Source: Vandiemenella viatica (taxonomy: Eukaryota > Arthropoda > Insecta > Orthoptera > Morabidae). Taken from it: 64,000 nucleotides of DNA. Shown piece after piece: positions 1 through 12,649 of the stretch. The notes beneath the pieces were generated by a model that worked only from the letters and a program-made list of their open reading frames with translations, had not been told where the DNA came from and did no database searches. The stretch lies in assembly GCA_031002005.1 (NCBI GenBank), contig JARYHS010013630.1, forward strand, positions 234,553,539 to 234,617,538, in the 5' to 3' direction. Each line of letters begins with the position of its first letter. Position 1 is the first letter of the stretch. Position numbers and translations under genes: made by a program.

Positions 1-302
1 CGGAGACCACGACGTTCGTAAGCAAGCGCTTTAACCACTAAGCTGCCACTTCTCTACACGAAAACACGGTCTGGAGACGTCCACATCCAACGTGTCTGTC
101 TATCGCCGTATTTCGAAGTTATGAGACAACATGTGTTAATTATACAGATAATTTTTCAACCAAATGTAGACAGTATTTTTCTCCTTGTTTCAAAGGATAA
201 GTGTGCAAAGTTTCATCGAGATCGGATGAAAACTGTGGATTTGTATGAAGAACAAACAAACCAAAAAACAAACAAACATACATTCATCTTTATATATAAA
301 GA
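1..302 (-). mobile_element. Helitron 5' part (non-autonomous), cut by the window edge
   Basis: Read on the minus strand, the element begins at 302 with TCTTTATATATAAAGATGAA, preceded by A, which is the usual TC start of an insect Helitron inserted between A and T. It runs through CAAA-type simple sequence and about 200 bp shared with 58430-58682 and 58980-59194. At 1-60 lies most of a tRNA-like domain (minus strand): A-box-like TGGCAGCTTAGTGGTTAAAG is visible, while the B box falls just outside the window. No protein is encoded; the 70-codon frame at 121-333 is chance. The 3' CTAG end is not in view. Confidence 0.7.
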
Positions 303-2010
303 TATCGCTGACGATTTGTCAACGGATAAATGATCTACTGTAAGAACGGTTGCAATATATCATTGTAAAGGGAGAATGTGTCGTAATTATGAAGGAACGT
401 AGTGTGGTAAGGTAATAGTATTCCTAAGCATTCTAACAATAACCAAAGTCGTAGATTACTGAATGGAACACCGGAAGTTATAGCTGCGACAGATAACGAC
501 GTATTAAGGTGGTCTAGATTCTGCATCATGGTGCGAACTGTACTAGGTTAACTTAAATAGTTTGCAGGTTATCGTAATATTTATCAGAAATATTTTTAAT
601 AGGTAGATGGTATGTTTGAAAATATGATGCTGCAGCATTTGAAGTACTGTCACTTAGGGATCATGGAAAATAATGTCAAACTTTAGAAATGGCCAATCAG
701 TAGTTGATTGTAGCGGTTCGTACTCAAGAACATTTGAATACAGTGCCAAAACTGGGATCAGATAATGTTAACGAGATTTTATTGACTGATTTGCAATAGC
801 CTACATTCTACTCTCATTTCAGTGAAGCCTTTTTTTTTATTTTTTTTTACTTATTTAGGTAATATAAATAAAATTAAATGCTGAATTTGCTACTGGAACT
901 TATCGCTGGTCACGATTAATAACTAATAAGATAAAAAATTTGTATTGGGAGCCGTTTGAAGACGAAAGGAATGAGAAGAAAGTGATTGAACTGTAGGAGG
1001 CATACATTGGAGATGAGGCTTGGAAGGATATTGATAGATGAATTAACATGAGTGCATGAAAGGAAAAAGAGAATTATGACCACAAGCTGGAAGTCAATAT
1101 ATATACATATATATAAAGGAAAGTGTGCAAAGGGTTATAATAAATTACCAAGTGAAGTGCCAAAGAATGTACCATAAACACTAAAAGAGTTTTTATTTAA
1201 ATTTTGATTAGGTGGGTGTGGGAATTAGGCTAAACGGAGAAATAGTTGTGTAGGATATATTAAATGAAAAAGACCACGATATAACACCTCGATATATTGA
1301 TTTTTTTTTATTTTGATTTTTTTTAGGTGCAGAATTGGAAGTCTCTTTCTATTTTCCTTAATCATTAATTTGCATGTATCTTAAGCACACTTTTTATCTG
1401 CCTTTACTATTTGCAGAAGACGTGTGTTTTTCTGTAATAATCTGTACCAGATATAACACATAACTAACAACAGTTAAATTTAATTAATAATCCACTGATA
1501 ACTACAACAGACTGAAATTAATGTTCCTCTAACGAATTCACAAAGAGTGATCGATCAAAAAGCAATCTATTTCAAAATGAAATTGTATTTGTTCAAAGCA
1601 TTCACAAATTAATATTTTTGTATTTCATTTGTTTCCATTATCTTTTGCGAATTGTTTAATGCCATTTCGTTCTCAGCGGCTTAGTTACTATGGAAACGTT
1701 AATAATCTAAAAAAGCGAAATTTAAAGATGCAGTTTGCCTTTTTTCCTTTATAAACCCACCATGCCTTCTAATTTACTTTTGCATGTATTTATTTATATT
1801 TGGCAGCACATACTAGTACATGAGGGTACAGTTTAAAGTTTATTTTATTTTACAAAGTTATTCGTTTTAATGATCGCAACAGTCGCTTCTGCAACGTGTT
1901 TTGCTTTTAACACAACAGTCATGAAGGCTATTTCAGAAGCAAATACATGATAATATGGCGAAATTCAATTCCGCATATGAACTGGAAAAATCTTCCGCTT
2001 TGTGGAGCTA
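303..2010. other. AT-rich stretch without recognised genes
   Basis: No long reading frame and no clear repeat boundary is visible. At about 1125-1200 the plus strand reads GYNKLPSEVPKN, then a stop and TLKEFLFKF, which resembles the extreme C-terminus of some non-LTR reverse transcriptases, but it is too short to assign. Confidence 0.5.
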
Positions 2011-2019
2011 ACACCATTT

Positions 2020-2580
2020 TCTGACATCCCAGGTATATATGCTAACATTGCATTTTGGCCGTCCCCATTGTTCCGTGCATGTCGCTGTGCGATGTAATTT
2101 AGCGGGGTCGTCAGGTGCAAATAGATCTCGTGGACCCCGACCGCTTTGAAGTCGACCGTCAAAGAGATCCATGGCGGCCAGAGCCACTGCCGCCTGCACC
2201 ACTTGCTATGCCGCCTGCAGGTGTTCATGACTACTGCCACCGCTTTGGTCCGAGCGCAGGATAATAACAACGAAAAGATAGAGCTAGGACACTTCGTTAG
2301 CACTTCTTAAACTTAATTAATCTTCGCCGTCTTTGCCCAGTAGTGTTGCTACCTGCCTGTGAAATGTGTATCTATATTATGTATGCGATGAGTGTAATTT
2401 TTGTAGATGAAATATGTAGGTTATGAGGTGGAGATTGGGAATTGTCCCGGAATTCGCTTTGCTGGCTGCGGAAAACCGCATAAAACTCGCACTCTGGACC
2501 GCCGGTAGCCTGCGCTCGTGCCCGGTGCTGTTGTACTTCCAAGCTCAAATGTGGTGCGCGACGCTTCAACTCACTGAGAC
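2020..2580. other. GC-rich patch of unknown nature
   Basis: Two stretches, roughly 2030-2260 and 2430-2570, are clearly richer in G and C than the flanks and are separated by AT-rich sequence. Short frames occur on both strands but none resembles a known family. It could be an exon relic, an unrecognised repeat or regulatory sequence. Confidence 0.3.
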
Positions 2581-2716
2581 AACTGGCGGGTACTTCTTAA
2601 CTTCGATGATCTCCTGTTATAAGAAACTTTAGCTCAGTGAAAATAGAATCTAATTTTGTGACTTAATTATTCTCTTGGTACTGAAAATGTTCATGCATTA
2701 AGGGTTTTTAATCCGG

Positions 2717-2962
2717 CGTATCGATGAAATTAATAATTCTCCGGTTTTCTGCCGGTTAGTTTCTTTATTTAACTCATTACACAACGTTTCGGCAGCAACC
2801 TCCACTGCCTTCGTCAGGTAAGCTGTCATTACTAAGCTAAAATGTGACTGCGCGAGCGAGTCCTGGCTTCTATAAGCAGCCCGCTACTCTCCCATTAGTC
2901 GGCGTTAATGAGTTAAATAAAGAAACTAACCGGCAGAAAACCCGAGAATTATTCATTTCATT
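2717..2962 (-). mobile_element. Palindromic element, probably a PLE terminal fragment
   Basis: Arms of about 55 bp at 2718-2772 and 2906-2960 are inverted copies with a few mismatches; both carry CCGGTTAGTTTC or its complement. The roughly 130-bp centre, read on the minus strand, contains CTGACGAAGGCAG followed by CTGCCGAAACGTTGTG, that is a GGCAG/CTGCC stem followed by GAAA. The same layout (stem, CGAAA, ATCGTG) is found in the PLE ends at 22 kb and 3.4 kb, so a related PLE family is the favoured reading. A MITE is the alternative. Confidence 0.5.
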
Positions 2963-3427
2963 CATGTTTTTTATTTGGGTTTCAGCTGCCATATTCAGCG
3001 AAGAAATGGCGTGTTCCCCGTAACATGTTAGTGGTGTAAGTAATATCAATCAAATGGCTATAAAGATTTTGTTACCTCCATATTATAGATACGTGTTACG
3101 GTGCATATTGTTCATCATATTCAATTAATCTCTTTCAGTAACCTAACAATAGACTACTGCTTTAATTTACAATTTTATTGCTGATTATGATTGATAAACC
3201 ACTCCGCTGCGATATAGTTTTATGGATATTCAGGACCAAACAGTCCTAATTAGTTCTTTGTGTATAGTTGACCTTAATTTGGAAGTACAGTTGCCAGATA
3301 AAGCTAAATTTCAGAGTACTGAAATATACGTAGTAACAAAATATTTCCCAAATCTTACCAATAGAACGAGCTTGTAACCCGGAGATAAAATTATGTAACT
3401 GAATGTCTTTATATAAAAAAAGACATG

Positions 3428-3545
3428 TATAAACTGCTCTCGGCAATGAATCTAGTCGCCGAAATATCGTGTGACAACGCACTCTTGACTCGGCTAGTCA
3501 CCCGAGAGCAGTTTATACATTCTCAACGCCGAGAAAGACTTCGTT
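3428..3545 (+). mobile_element. Short Penelope-like (PLE) 3'-end insertion
   Basis: A 118-bp insert flanked by the 18-bp direct repeat TTATATAAAAAAAGACAT (about 3409-3427 and 3547-3565). It contains GCCGAAATATCGTGTGAC, CTCGGCTAGTCACCCGAG and CAACGCCGAGAAA, all shared in the same order with the 3' end of the PLE at 22.0-22.12 kb. A perfect inverted repeat of about 19 bp (3426-3444 against 3502-3520) encloses the first two motifs. It is probably a minimal, strongly 5'-truncated PLE insertion. Confidence 0.7.
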
Positions 3546-3717
3546 CTTATATAAAAAAAGACATATTTGGCAGATGTTATAGAATAATATAATTAACAAA
3601 TATAGACTCCTATGCAGGAGTATTTTGTGTTAGCCGAAATCGTAAGAGATTTCAAGGCGCTAGAACGTGTTCGAACCATTTCTTCAAACAGCCTGGTACC
3701 GACTTCTTAATTTAACG

Positions 3718-3720
<3 letters not shown>

Positions 3721-3759
<39 letters not shown>

Positions 3760-3766
3760 AAAAAAA
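3721..3766. repeat. Poly(A) tract
   Basis: A nearly uninterrupted run of A about 36 bp long, continued by TTAAAAAAAA. No retroelement body could be recognised directly upstream. Confidence 0.8.
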
Positions 3767-4025
3767 AATGCAACTCCAACCTTTTGTGACCTTATTTAAC
3801 TATTTTTTGAAGACGGGAAAGCATACAGCTCGTTTCATAAGAAGTGAAACTTTTTTATCACACAATAACTAGCAACTAAACCAAATTCTTTAAGTTAAAT
3901 AATTGCAAACAGGAAAGCAGCACTTTCATATTTCGTAATTCCTAAGACTCATATTAAAAATCGTTTAAACTAACAATAATAGGCAGTTACATTATTTGTA
4001 TTACTTACATTTTTCAATTTTTAAA

Positions 4026-6165
4026 CTTTTTTTTTTGCTCTTATTTGTCATTTGATACAATCCCCCATCCCTTTGTGTCTTGTGCTAACCTCTTCATCTC
4101 GGCATACCCCTTACAACCCACGATCTCAATTATCTGCTTCATATATTCCAATCTCTGTTTTCCTATACAGTTCTTATCTTCAACTATTCCCTCCACTGAC
4201 AAATTAACCAATCCATCTTGTCTAAAGCTTGTAAGCTTCTGCCACAAACTTCTTTCCTCAGCTATCATTTCCAAAACTCGTTCATTTCGTACTTTGCTTG
4301 TCTACTTAATTTTCAGCATCCTTCTGTAGCACCACATTCCAAATCCATCAAACTTCTTCCTTTCTGGTCTTCCTAAAGTCCATGCTCAGCTACCATAAAG
4401 TGCTTTGCACTAAATATGCAGTTTCAAAAAGTTCTTTCTAACTAAAAGATTTCTTTTTTTTTTCATGAAGGCTCTTTTTGCTAGTGCTATTCTGCTTTTA
4501 ACATCATTTCTGCTTCAGCCATCGGCTGTAAATTAACTTCCGAAGTATTAAAATTCACTTAATTCTCCTATTGCATTCGATCCTATTTTTATATTTAATT
4601 TACTGTGGTAGGTATCATTTCTGATATCAGTTGGAATTTCTCCGGTTTCATAACTTTTTAAAACTAGTTTCAATAATCTTTTGATTCCTTCTTATAATAG
4701 GTATTTAAGAAGTTCTGCAGGGATCTCATCAATTCCAACTGCCTTATTTGCTTTCAAGTCATTCAGAACTCTATCTAATTCAGTCCTCCAAACAGGATCT
4801 CCTATGTAATCAATGTCGACATCGCACCCCTTTTCCACTACACTAAAGTTCAATTCGACCCCATTATATACTTTCTCAATGTATTCCTTCCATCGGTTAG
4901 CTCTATATTCTGAGCTTAAAAGAGGTTTCGCATTGGCAGCTTTAATGTTTATATCTCTTTTCTTCATTTCACCAAAGTTCTGTTTGATCTTCCTGTATGC
5001 AACATCTACTTCACTTATGACCTTTTCCTTTTCTACTTCTTCACACTTTATTTGAAGCCATTTTTCATGTGCTTTTTTGCATTACCTGTTTATGTGATTT
5101 CTAAATTGCCTGTATTGCTCTCTTCCTGCTTCATTATGAGCATATTTAGTCTTTCTTCTCTGGTCCATCAGCTCCAAAATGTATTGTGTGATCCAAGGTT
5201 TTCGGGCGGCTTGTTCCCTAAGGCCTAATGTTTGTTTACCAGCATTCATTTTTTCTTCCTTCAATGCATTCCATTCGTCCTCGGTTGAGATCCTTTCATA
5301 TTTACTTCATAGACCTAAGTCTACAACATTCTTTAAATTTTTCTCTGGTGTTAGATTGTTTCAGTTTAATAACTCCCAGTCTATTCTGCTTATATTGCTT
5401 GCATATTTGCTTGAATTTCAGCCTGAACTTCATTACTGTAAAATTCTGTTCAGAGTCTATGTCTGCTCCTGGGTACACTTTACAGTCTAGAACTTGGTTT
5501 CTGAATCCCTTTTGGACCATGATATAATCTAGCTGATATCTGCCCGTATGCCCTTGTTCTTAAACAGTGAGCTCGCCACGATTAGCTTATATCCTACCCA
5601 AAATTCCAAGAACTTGCTTCATCACTCATTTCTGTCTCCTAGACCAAAACCCCTCTTTTCCTTCTCCGACTATCGTATTCCAATCACCCATGATTATTAC
5701 ATTTTCCTTCCCCTTCACATATTGCATTAATTCTTCAATTTCGGGGTATTTTTTCACTATTTCTCCGCCATCTTCCCGTGGCGTTGGCATATATATTTGT
5801 ACTAACGTGGTCGGGGCGGGCTTAGTTTCTAACCTCATCGAAATAATCCTGTCATTAAACTGTTTAGAATATCTCGCCCCTTTCCCTACTCTCTTATTCA
5901 TTACAAAACTTAAACCAGTAACTCCACTGACAGCTTTTGTGTTAATTATCCTGTGTTCCCCAGACCAGAAATCCTTTGCATCCTTCCACTTAATCTCACT
6001 AATCACGACGACATCTAACTTAAGTCGTTCCATCTATATTTTTAAGTTTTCTAACGCACCTGTCTTATTCAAACTTCTTAAATTTCACGCTCTGACACGT
6101 AGAATGTTTCTATCCTATCTGGTGACTCCTCCCTGAGTAATCCCCACCCGGAGATCCTGAATATT
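4026..6165 (-). pseudogene. Decayed RTE-type non-LTR retrotransposon
   Basis: Minus-strand remnant with the domain order of an RTE element. From the 5' end: a GGGTGGGGATTACTCAGG leader near 6150; an apurinic endonuclease piece at 6033-5626 with ISEIKWKDAKDFWSGEHR and MGDWNTIVGEG; the endonuclease end at 5520-5302 (YPGADIDSEQNF); the linker at 5264-5082; the start of reverse transcriptase at 4967-4692 (KANKAVGIDEIPAELLKYL); and the C-terminal region at 4530-4041 ending near GCKGYAEMKRLAQ. The poly(A) side lies at 4035-4026. Most of the RT core, including the YADD box, is deleted, and frameshifts and stops separate the blocks. Long dead. Confidence 0.85.
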
Positions 6166-7904
6166 TTACCCAGGAAGAAACCATCGTTATATATTTAAAC
6201 CAAACAATTTAGTTAAGCAATTTTAGATTAAATTTTGCACCAAAGAGTTTCATAATCGTCACTCTTAATTTATACGTTAGCATCCAGTAGAATATTTCTT
6301 CATTTGTAATTAGAAATTTAAGTTTTAAATTTAAAACCATAATGAAAAGGAATCAGAAATTTATTCACTGATCATAGACAATCTAATTTCATTTTATACT
6401 TTAGTTTGAAACACTTAAACTCTTTTTTTAATACTCTTTAAGTTTGTCAAACACTAAATTCATCAAGAACTTAACGGTAGGAAGAAAGATTAAGCTGAAA
6501 CATATCTTTGTTTTCACCATAGTCTGGTTAATCATATTACCACTTTATACCCCAGCTTCATTTTTATTATTGTGGCCAATAATTTCTTCCCCCAATCTAT
6601 AGCTTCTGAACCAAAGACAACAAATTACCTACTATGATTTTTAGCAACCTAAATTTGTTAATTACAGCTGGGAAATACTCGTCAGTTGTGATGTTGATAA
6701 ATGTATTGAGATAACAGCAACGAGATAGCTAACAAGACATCGAGATAAAAACGCTGCCTAATCTGAATATTTGCAGTGATGCCACGTTTGGAAATGCTCT
6801 ATAGCGGAGTTTGACGATTTCAGGATATAATGTTTGTCCCGTTGCAGTTCAATTAGACATTAAATTGTGGGATTCCCATTTTGGTAAAAGGTAATCGATC
6901 ATCTATCGTATAACTGCGACTGGTCGTTTGTGTTTATATGATACGTGTTGAAAACTTTCAAACGTTTGCCAACTGATAGAGACCAGTTTATTCACTGCAA
7001 AACATTTGCACTGAATGATCACATAATGAGGCTGACGAAATTTAAAATGAAATGTCAGTGGACAATAATGACACCAGGATTTAATTTAATGGAAATAAAT
7101 GGCTCACATGTTATAATTACTAGATTGTTAAAACTCCTGTTGATTAACACTGAATGAAATGCATAATAAATATGAATGTTTACAGAAACGTATGAATCAT
7201 CAATGAAAATAAAGAATGAGCCTATGTTGCATATGACTGATTATCAACCCAAGTATAAACTGTTTTACTTCTACAAGATTGCAGACCATTGTCATTATTA
7301 CACAGCAACAAAAAAATCAAATCCATATTCAGTTCATTGTTTCGGAAATTAATATTTTTATACATATTTCCATTATTTGTTTTAATTCCAAAATTTTAAC
7401 AACAAAGGCAGGAAAAGTTGTTTTGGTGAATCGTTTCCAAAATAAAATTATAAAATGGAATGAGTCAGCAACTTCGTGATTCTGGTTTTACATTTTGTAC
7501 ATTGGAATATTTACAGTAAAAACAAAGCTCTGACTTTGTAGACTGCATAGGAGATTTGAAACTCAGTACACAGGATGTATAATGTAGCATAGTGACGAGA
7601 AATAATGGTTTGCAAGAAGCTATGTTAGAATTTTACAACAACGTCTCCTTCCCACACTGCACTTTGTTTTCACAGCAGATTGAACTATTCCCTGTATATG
7701 GAGTCATCCAGTGCTTGACAATCATATCCTCAAATGGCTCCTAAATGGAAATGAATGATCAACTGCATTGTGACAGAAAAGTTAATAGGAAGCTATAAAA
7801 TCAAAACCTTCTAGGATATCCCAAGCGGTGTAATCCTCCAAAATTACGCATCAAATGCTACCTCAGAAAATATCCTGGAGTTGTAATATGATCTCTGGGA
7901 ATTT
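6166..7904. other. AT-rich stretch, nothing recognised
   Basis: No coding similarity, tandem repeat or terminal repeat was seen between the two RTE remnants, whose 5' ends face each other across this interval. Confidence 0.5.
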
Positions 7905-10900
7905 CTCAGGGAAGAGTAATAATAATTGAATATGGAACAAGGAATGTTGAATGTTTGGATAGGATAGGTAGATTAGAGAATTCAGAAAGGGAAAAGAACG
8001 AAAAAATTAAGCATTTCTGGGAACAAGGAGATTAAAAGGAAGGTATGCAAGATTTCTGATCTGTGAGGATTAGAATAATTAGCACTGGGGTAACTGGGGT
8101 TACTATTGCGATATTTGTGATGAATGAGGGAATAGGTAATAGGGTGAGGTATTGTAACGATCTAGTGGCAGGATTATTTTGAAAAGGATATAAACTGCGT
8201 CATCCTCAATAGTACAAGTTTATATGCCAGCAGAGCCACGAGCCTCGAGCGGACGGTAGCAAATCAGAAAAATGTGCTGAAATAGAAGAATTAATACAAT
8301 ACTAGGAAGAGAAGGAAAATCTAATAAACTTGGTGATTAGAATGCATAAAAAGGGGAAGAAAAAGAAAGAAATGTCTTAGTACATTTTTGTCTAGGAGAG
8401 AGAATAGAACCAGGAAACGGGTGAAAGATATAACCTTACCATTGCATTCACGCGATTTAAGATTCTTGTAAGAAGAATGTGAACCTCGAAACATACAATG
8501 GAATAGAGGTAGATTTCATAAATAAAGTCCTAGACTGTAAAACTTATATATGGGCTGATATAGACTCTAATCACAATCTGATAATGTGGTGCAGATTAAA
8601 TTCAAGAGAATAAGGAACCAGCACAGGGTAAACAGCCTTCAGGTGAAGGAACTGAAAGAATCCCTAGGCGGAAAAAAATTATTTTGAGTTTATGCATGGG
8701 TTTAGGTAACAAGACTGTAAATGACTCGGCTGAAGAAGAATGGAATATAGTAAAGATAGAGATTCTGAAAACCAGCAAGGAAACATTGGAGCCTAAGAAA
8801 GAAGTCGTCCAAAAACTTTTGATCGTAAATGAAATACAGTAGAGAAGGCAGAAAGGTTTTAGGATTAATACTGGAAGATTGGCTGAAGAAAAACAAGTAT
8901 ACTTTTACTTCATTTTATGTCAAATGTCCTTGATAATGTTCGATGGGACAAGATTTTCAGTATTTTTAAGATGTAACGTATAAGATTTCCAGTTAGTGGA
9001 ATAAATGTGTATCTATATCTATAAAACGAAAACCGGACATATTGGTCGTATAAAAACTCGGAAACTACGGGGCAGATTTCGATGGAGTTTTCACCGTTTT
9101 AAAGCTTAGAATCTTAATTCACTTGTCTGGCATGTCTTATGTCGTTAAGTAATGTAGGAGCATTAAATGAAATTCTGAACGTGTGGTGAGAAATTCCACA
9201 GGAGGAATCACTAGATGCCGCATACTCCGCACTAAACACACAACACAATGTCTCTGACCAGTGACCATAGCCTTTAATTAAAGCAATAAGATAATTTATA
9301 ATAATAACTATTTTGCACACTAAACAAAACTTTAAGTATTCTTTATTTTAATTCGATATATTCAATTTTTAAAAGCGATAGCCTGAAGTATTCTTTCCTT
9401 TAATTCGGGATATCAATTTTTAAACGACATAGATAACCGTAAAAACAACAGAGATTTTCTTTAAGCACGATCTCTGGACAATATCTCTGGCCTTCAGCAT
9501 TAGTCTTCTGTTTACGATAATATTATTCCGGATTCACTTTTGATATTTTATCTGCAGAGTTAAAGGATCTGGCGTTTCGAGCCACAAGTATATCCATTCA
9601 CTTCGCAATTGAATCAAACGTGAGTTTTTAACATAATCTAGGGTTTTTGGGTTGTTCAGTAATGTAGTAATGAAATTTCTTAACCAAATTATCGAAGCTT
9701 GATATACATGAATCTTTTCGGACGAATGAAAATAGTATACGTGCAAATAAACTTCAGCCCACCAGTTTCTTGGTAGGGGGCGGGTGAATGTAAGTTTTCT
9801 TTAATTCCGAAAAAGTTTGCGCGTATTTTATGAAACTTTGTACAAATATTTTGCGGGAATAAAAATAGGGTACAATTAAATCTACGCCAACTATACCGGG
9901 CAACGCCGGGAACTCCGCTAGTAATTTATATAAGATTCAAGTGTCTGTGACAAAACTAGAAAATCACGAGAGACAATAATCAGCCGAAAAGGTGTGAGAC
10001 AAAGTTGCAGTCTATTCTCATTAATATTAAATTTGCATATACCGAAGGCAATCAACAAACCGGATGAAAATTTGAATGTGACCTATGAGTCCAAGTAGAA
10101 ACAATCAATTAGGTGGGAGTTTCTGACCCCAGGTAAGAGTAATGTCTTAACTGCATGCAAAAAATAATGAGTGAAGAATTTCGACTAAATATAAATTATA
10201 GTAAGATGAAAGTCATCAAATATACCATGCATTAAATATTAAAATAGTATCATACCTTCTAATAAAAATAAGAAAAATCTATTATTTAGGAATTAAAGTT
10301 GAAATATATGGCCAAAGCGAGGCAGATCTCAAAAGCACAGCACAATAATAGTAGCGATACGATTTCTCCTGAAAAATAGAAATGTTCAGTTTCAAGCACT
10401 GAGATAGGACCCTGAAAAAACTTTATAAAACTATGTTCATATAGCATTCGACTTCAAGGAAGTGAAACTTGAACTACAAGAATATCCGAAAGAATGAAAA
10501 AAGAAACATTTTAAATGTGGCACTATAAAAGAATGTTGGAAATAAGTAAGAAATAAATGTGTTTTGCAAATATTGGGTGATGAAAGAATTTCGGTGAAGA
10601 ATTTTGACAGCAAGAAGGGACTGGATGGTGAATAAAAAATTTGGGACACTGTGAACCGGTTAACTTGTTAGTGGAGGGAGCTTTAGAATGAATGAAATGC
10701 ATTGGGAGACGAAGATGAGAATATTTTAAGGAGTTAATTCAGGAAGTATGTTTCGGTTAATAGGCTAGGTCAAGATAGAAAGAGATTGAGGATTGTGTAA
10801 CATCAGTTGAGAGGCTGATGATAGGAAATAAAAGCTTAATGACCATGAAATGTGAGAAATAACAAAAGGAAAATTAAAACTGTCACTAATGTCAGTATCT
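7905..10900 (+). pseudogene. Decayed RTE-type retrotransposon interrupted by a Helitron
   Basis: Plus-strand relic of the same kind as the minus-strand copy at 4.0-6.2 kb. Translated pieces include IIEYGTRNVECLDRIGRLEN (about 7920), TGVTGVTIAIFVMNEGIGNR (about 8090), KCAEIEELIQY (about 8270), TYIWADIDSNHN (about 8540) and the reverse transcriptase piece DNVRWDKIFSIF (about 8935). After the Helitron at 9012-9921 the RT resumes with NLYKIQVSVTKLENHE (about 9925) and KGVRQ near 9990, then LNINYSKMKVI (about 10190), and a degraded C-terminal region to about 10900. Many stops and frameshifts; no function expected. Confidence 0.8.
9012..9921 (+). mobile_element. Non-autonomous Helitron, 910 bp
   Basis: The 5' end is TCTATATCTATAAAACG at 9012 (preceded by A). 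The 3' end is ACTCCGCTAG at 9921 (followed by T), with a CCGG...CCGG hairpin about 10 nt upstream. Removing exactly 9012-9921 joins ...AATGTGTA to TAATTTATA... and restores an RTE reading frame (GINVYNLYKIQVSV), an independent confirmation of both borders. No RepHel protein is encoded. Near 9330-9420 there are two related segments with TATTCTTT and TTTTTAAA. Confidence 0.85.
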
Positions 10901-11720
10901 AGAATTTTCCTTTTAGTTTGTCAATTATATGTATTTAACGATTACCCATGAGCTCTCTTCAAACCTTGTGTCTAACTAACATAGACAGATTTATTTTTAG
11001 AGAAAATGTTGTCACCAGTTTTATTAGGACCTACCTGACCCACTAAACAAAACATTATGCACTGAAAATACAAAATGGAAAATACAATAATTTTACATTT
11101 TATCATTTTTCAAAGTTAGTTTTCTTTTAAGAATTCACAAGCTCATTATAATGAGTTAACCTTACAAGCAATGTTATCTCATATACAGACAGTGTTCGAA
11201 GTATATTTTATCCACTAAATTTGGTCATTTTCCAATAACCTTAAATTTCTTGAACACATATTTTTATTGAATATTTTTTTACTGTATTATGTATAATTCT
11301 TCACCCAGTTATATTTTCTATTGGAACAATTATCATTAATTAAAAAGAGTTTTTGTAATAGTTAAGAATTTATACCAATCTTGTACTGAAAATTGTTACT
11401 TCATCAGCCAAAGACATAGTTAAGTCTTCCAGTAGTCTTACCCTCCAAACAACCTGTGAATGGAAGATAGCAGAACTTCATTTTGAAGATTGAAAGCTTT
11501 TACCTGGAGCAGCACAAAGAAATATGAGCAACCGACATCAGTTCTATACTTTTCTAAGTGTTGATCAAACGCTCAAGCAATGTTTAAGCACGAGGCATTC
11601 ATTGGCCAGAGCCCACCACCAGCCAATCCTCTTTCCAAACAGACTCGGCCTTCCCTTTCTATTCTTAACTCCATTGTGCATCTTTCACCTTTATTCGATT
11701 CCGTGCATATAAATCTTGCG
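10901..11720. other. AT-rich stretch, nothing recognised
   Basis: Only AT-rich sequence without a coding or repeat signature that I can name. Confidence 0.5.
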
Positions 11721-12200
11721 TAGTTAATTAGTCGATGCACCTTTTCCATTTACTCTTTTCTTTCTCTCTTTCTTTTCTCTTTCAACTACAATCCGATCCT
11801 ATTCAGCTCTTCTCCAATTTTCGCCGTTCCCTGCAGCAAACGAACCGCCAGCATTCATTATCTTGAGTATTCGGTTGCCACCCTACAACTCCGGCCAAAA
11901 CCGACTGCCCCCTCCCTAGCACGGATGGTCGTTTAACATTAGGCGTATTTTTTACAATGCGGCTGCGCAGGTTCGTTGGTGGCGTTATGTTTGTGCTTCC
12001 GGATCTTCAATTCACTTACTGCTAGCGAACGGTGAGTGTCAGCGCCGAAGATTTATCGGCGGCGGTATTTGCATGAGCACAGGAGCGGCTAATCCGGGTC
12101 GCCTTTATCTGCCTCCACGGAGTCGGTGCCAGCTAGAACTTATCAGCCAGAACAGCAGGTGCTCCCAGCCATGGAGACTCCTGGGGGCTGCTACGTGCCA
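11720..12200. other. GC-rich island, candidate conserved non-coding element
   Basis: Pyrimidine-rich sequence (TTTCTCTCTTTCTTTTC near 11760) leads into about 370 bp of GC-rich DNA from 11830 in otherwise AT-rich surroundings. It includes the octamer ATTTGCAT near 12067 and GCGGCTGCGCAGG near 11957. There is no ORF of note and no transposon termini. Regulatory function is only an inference from composition. Confidence 0.3.
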
Positions 12201-12649
12201 TCGGTACAAATTCTGCCACAAGCCTGAAAATTAATTCCAATCACAGAGGGCTTAAAATATACTCAATTGTGTACAACTTATTGCAATTGAGAAATGATTT
12301 ATCTAGATTTTTCTATCATATTCAGTTCCTGGGTTTTGAAATTATTACAACTAAGAATTAATGTAAATGATACTTTGTACGCTAGTGGTTCTTTCAATTA
12401 TATACACATTAATACAGTTTTTTGAGATGTCGATGTATAAGGAAAGGTGATCAAAGTTATCATATGAATAGAAAACGATCAATCAAATAGTAAAATATTT
12501 ATTTGCGTTAAGTCAAATTGAATGAACTTTATTTCTAAGTATTTGAGCGTATTCACAATAATATAAAGAAACAGATGTGATTGATGTTACTCATTACATA
12601 CAAAAGCTTTAGTTATAAATGTAAACTAAGTAACTAAATTAGTCCACAA
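12201..12649. other. AT-rich stretch, nothing recognised
   Basis: No coding, tandem or terminal-repeat signal seen. Confidence 0.45.
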
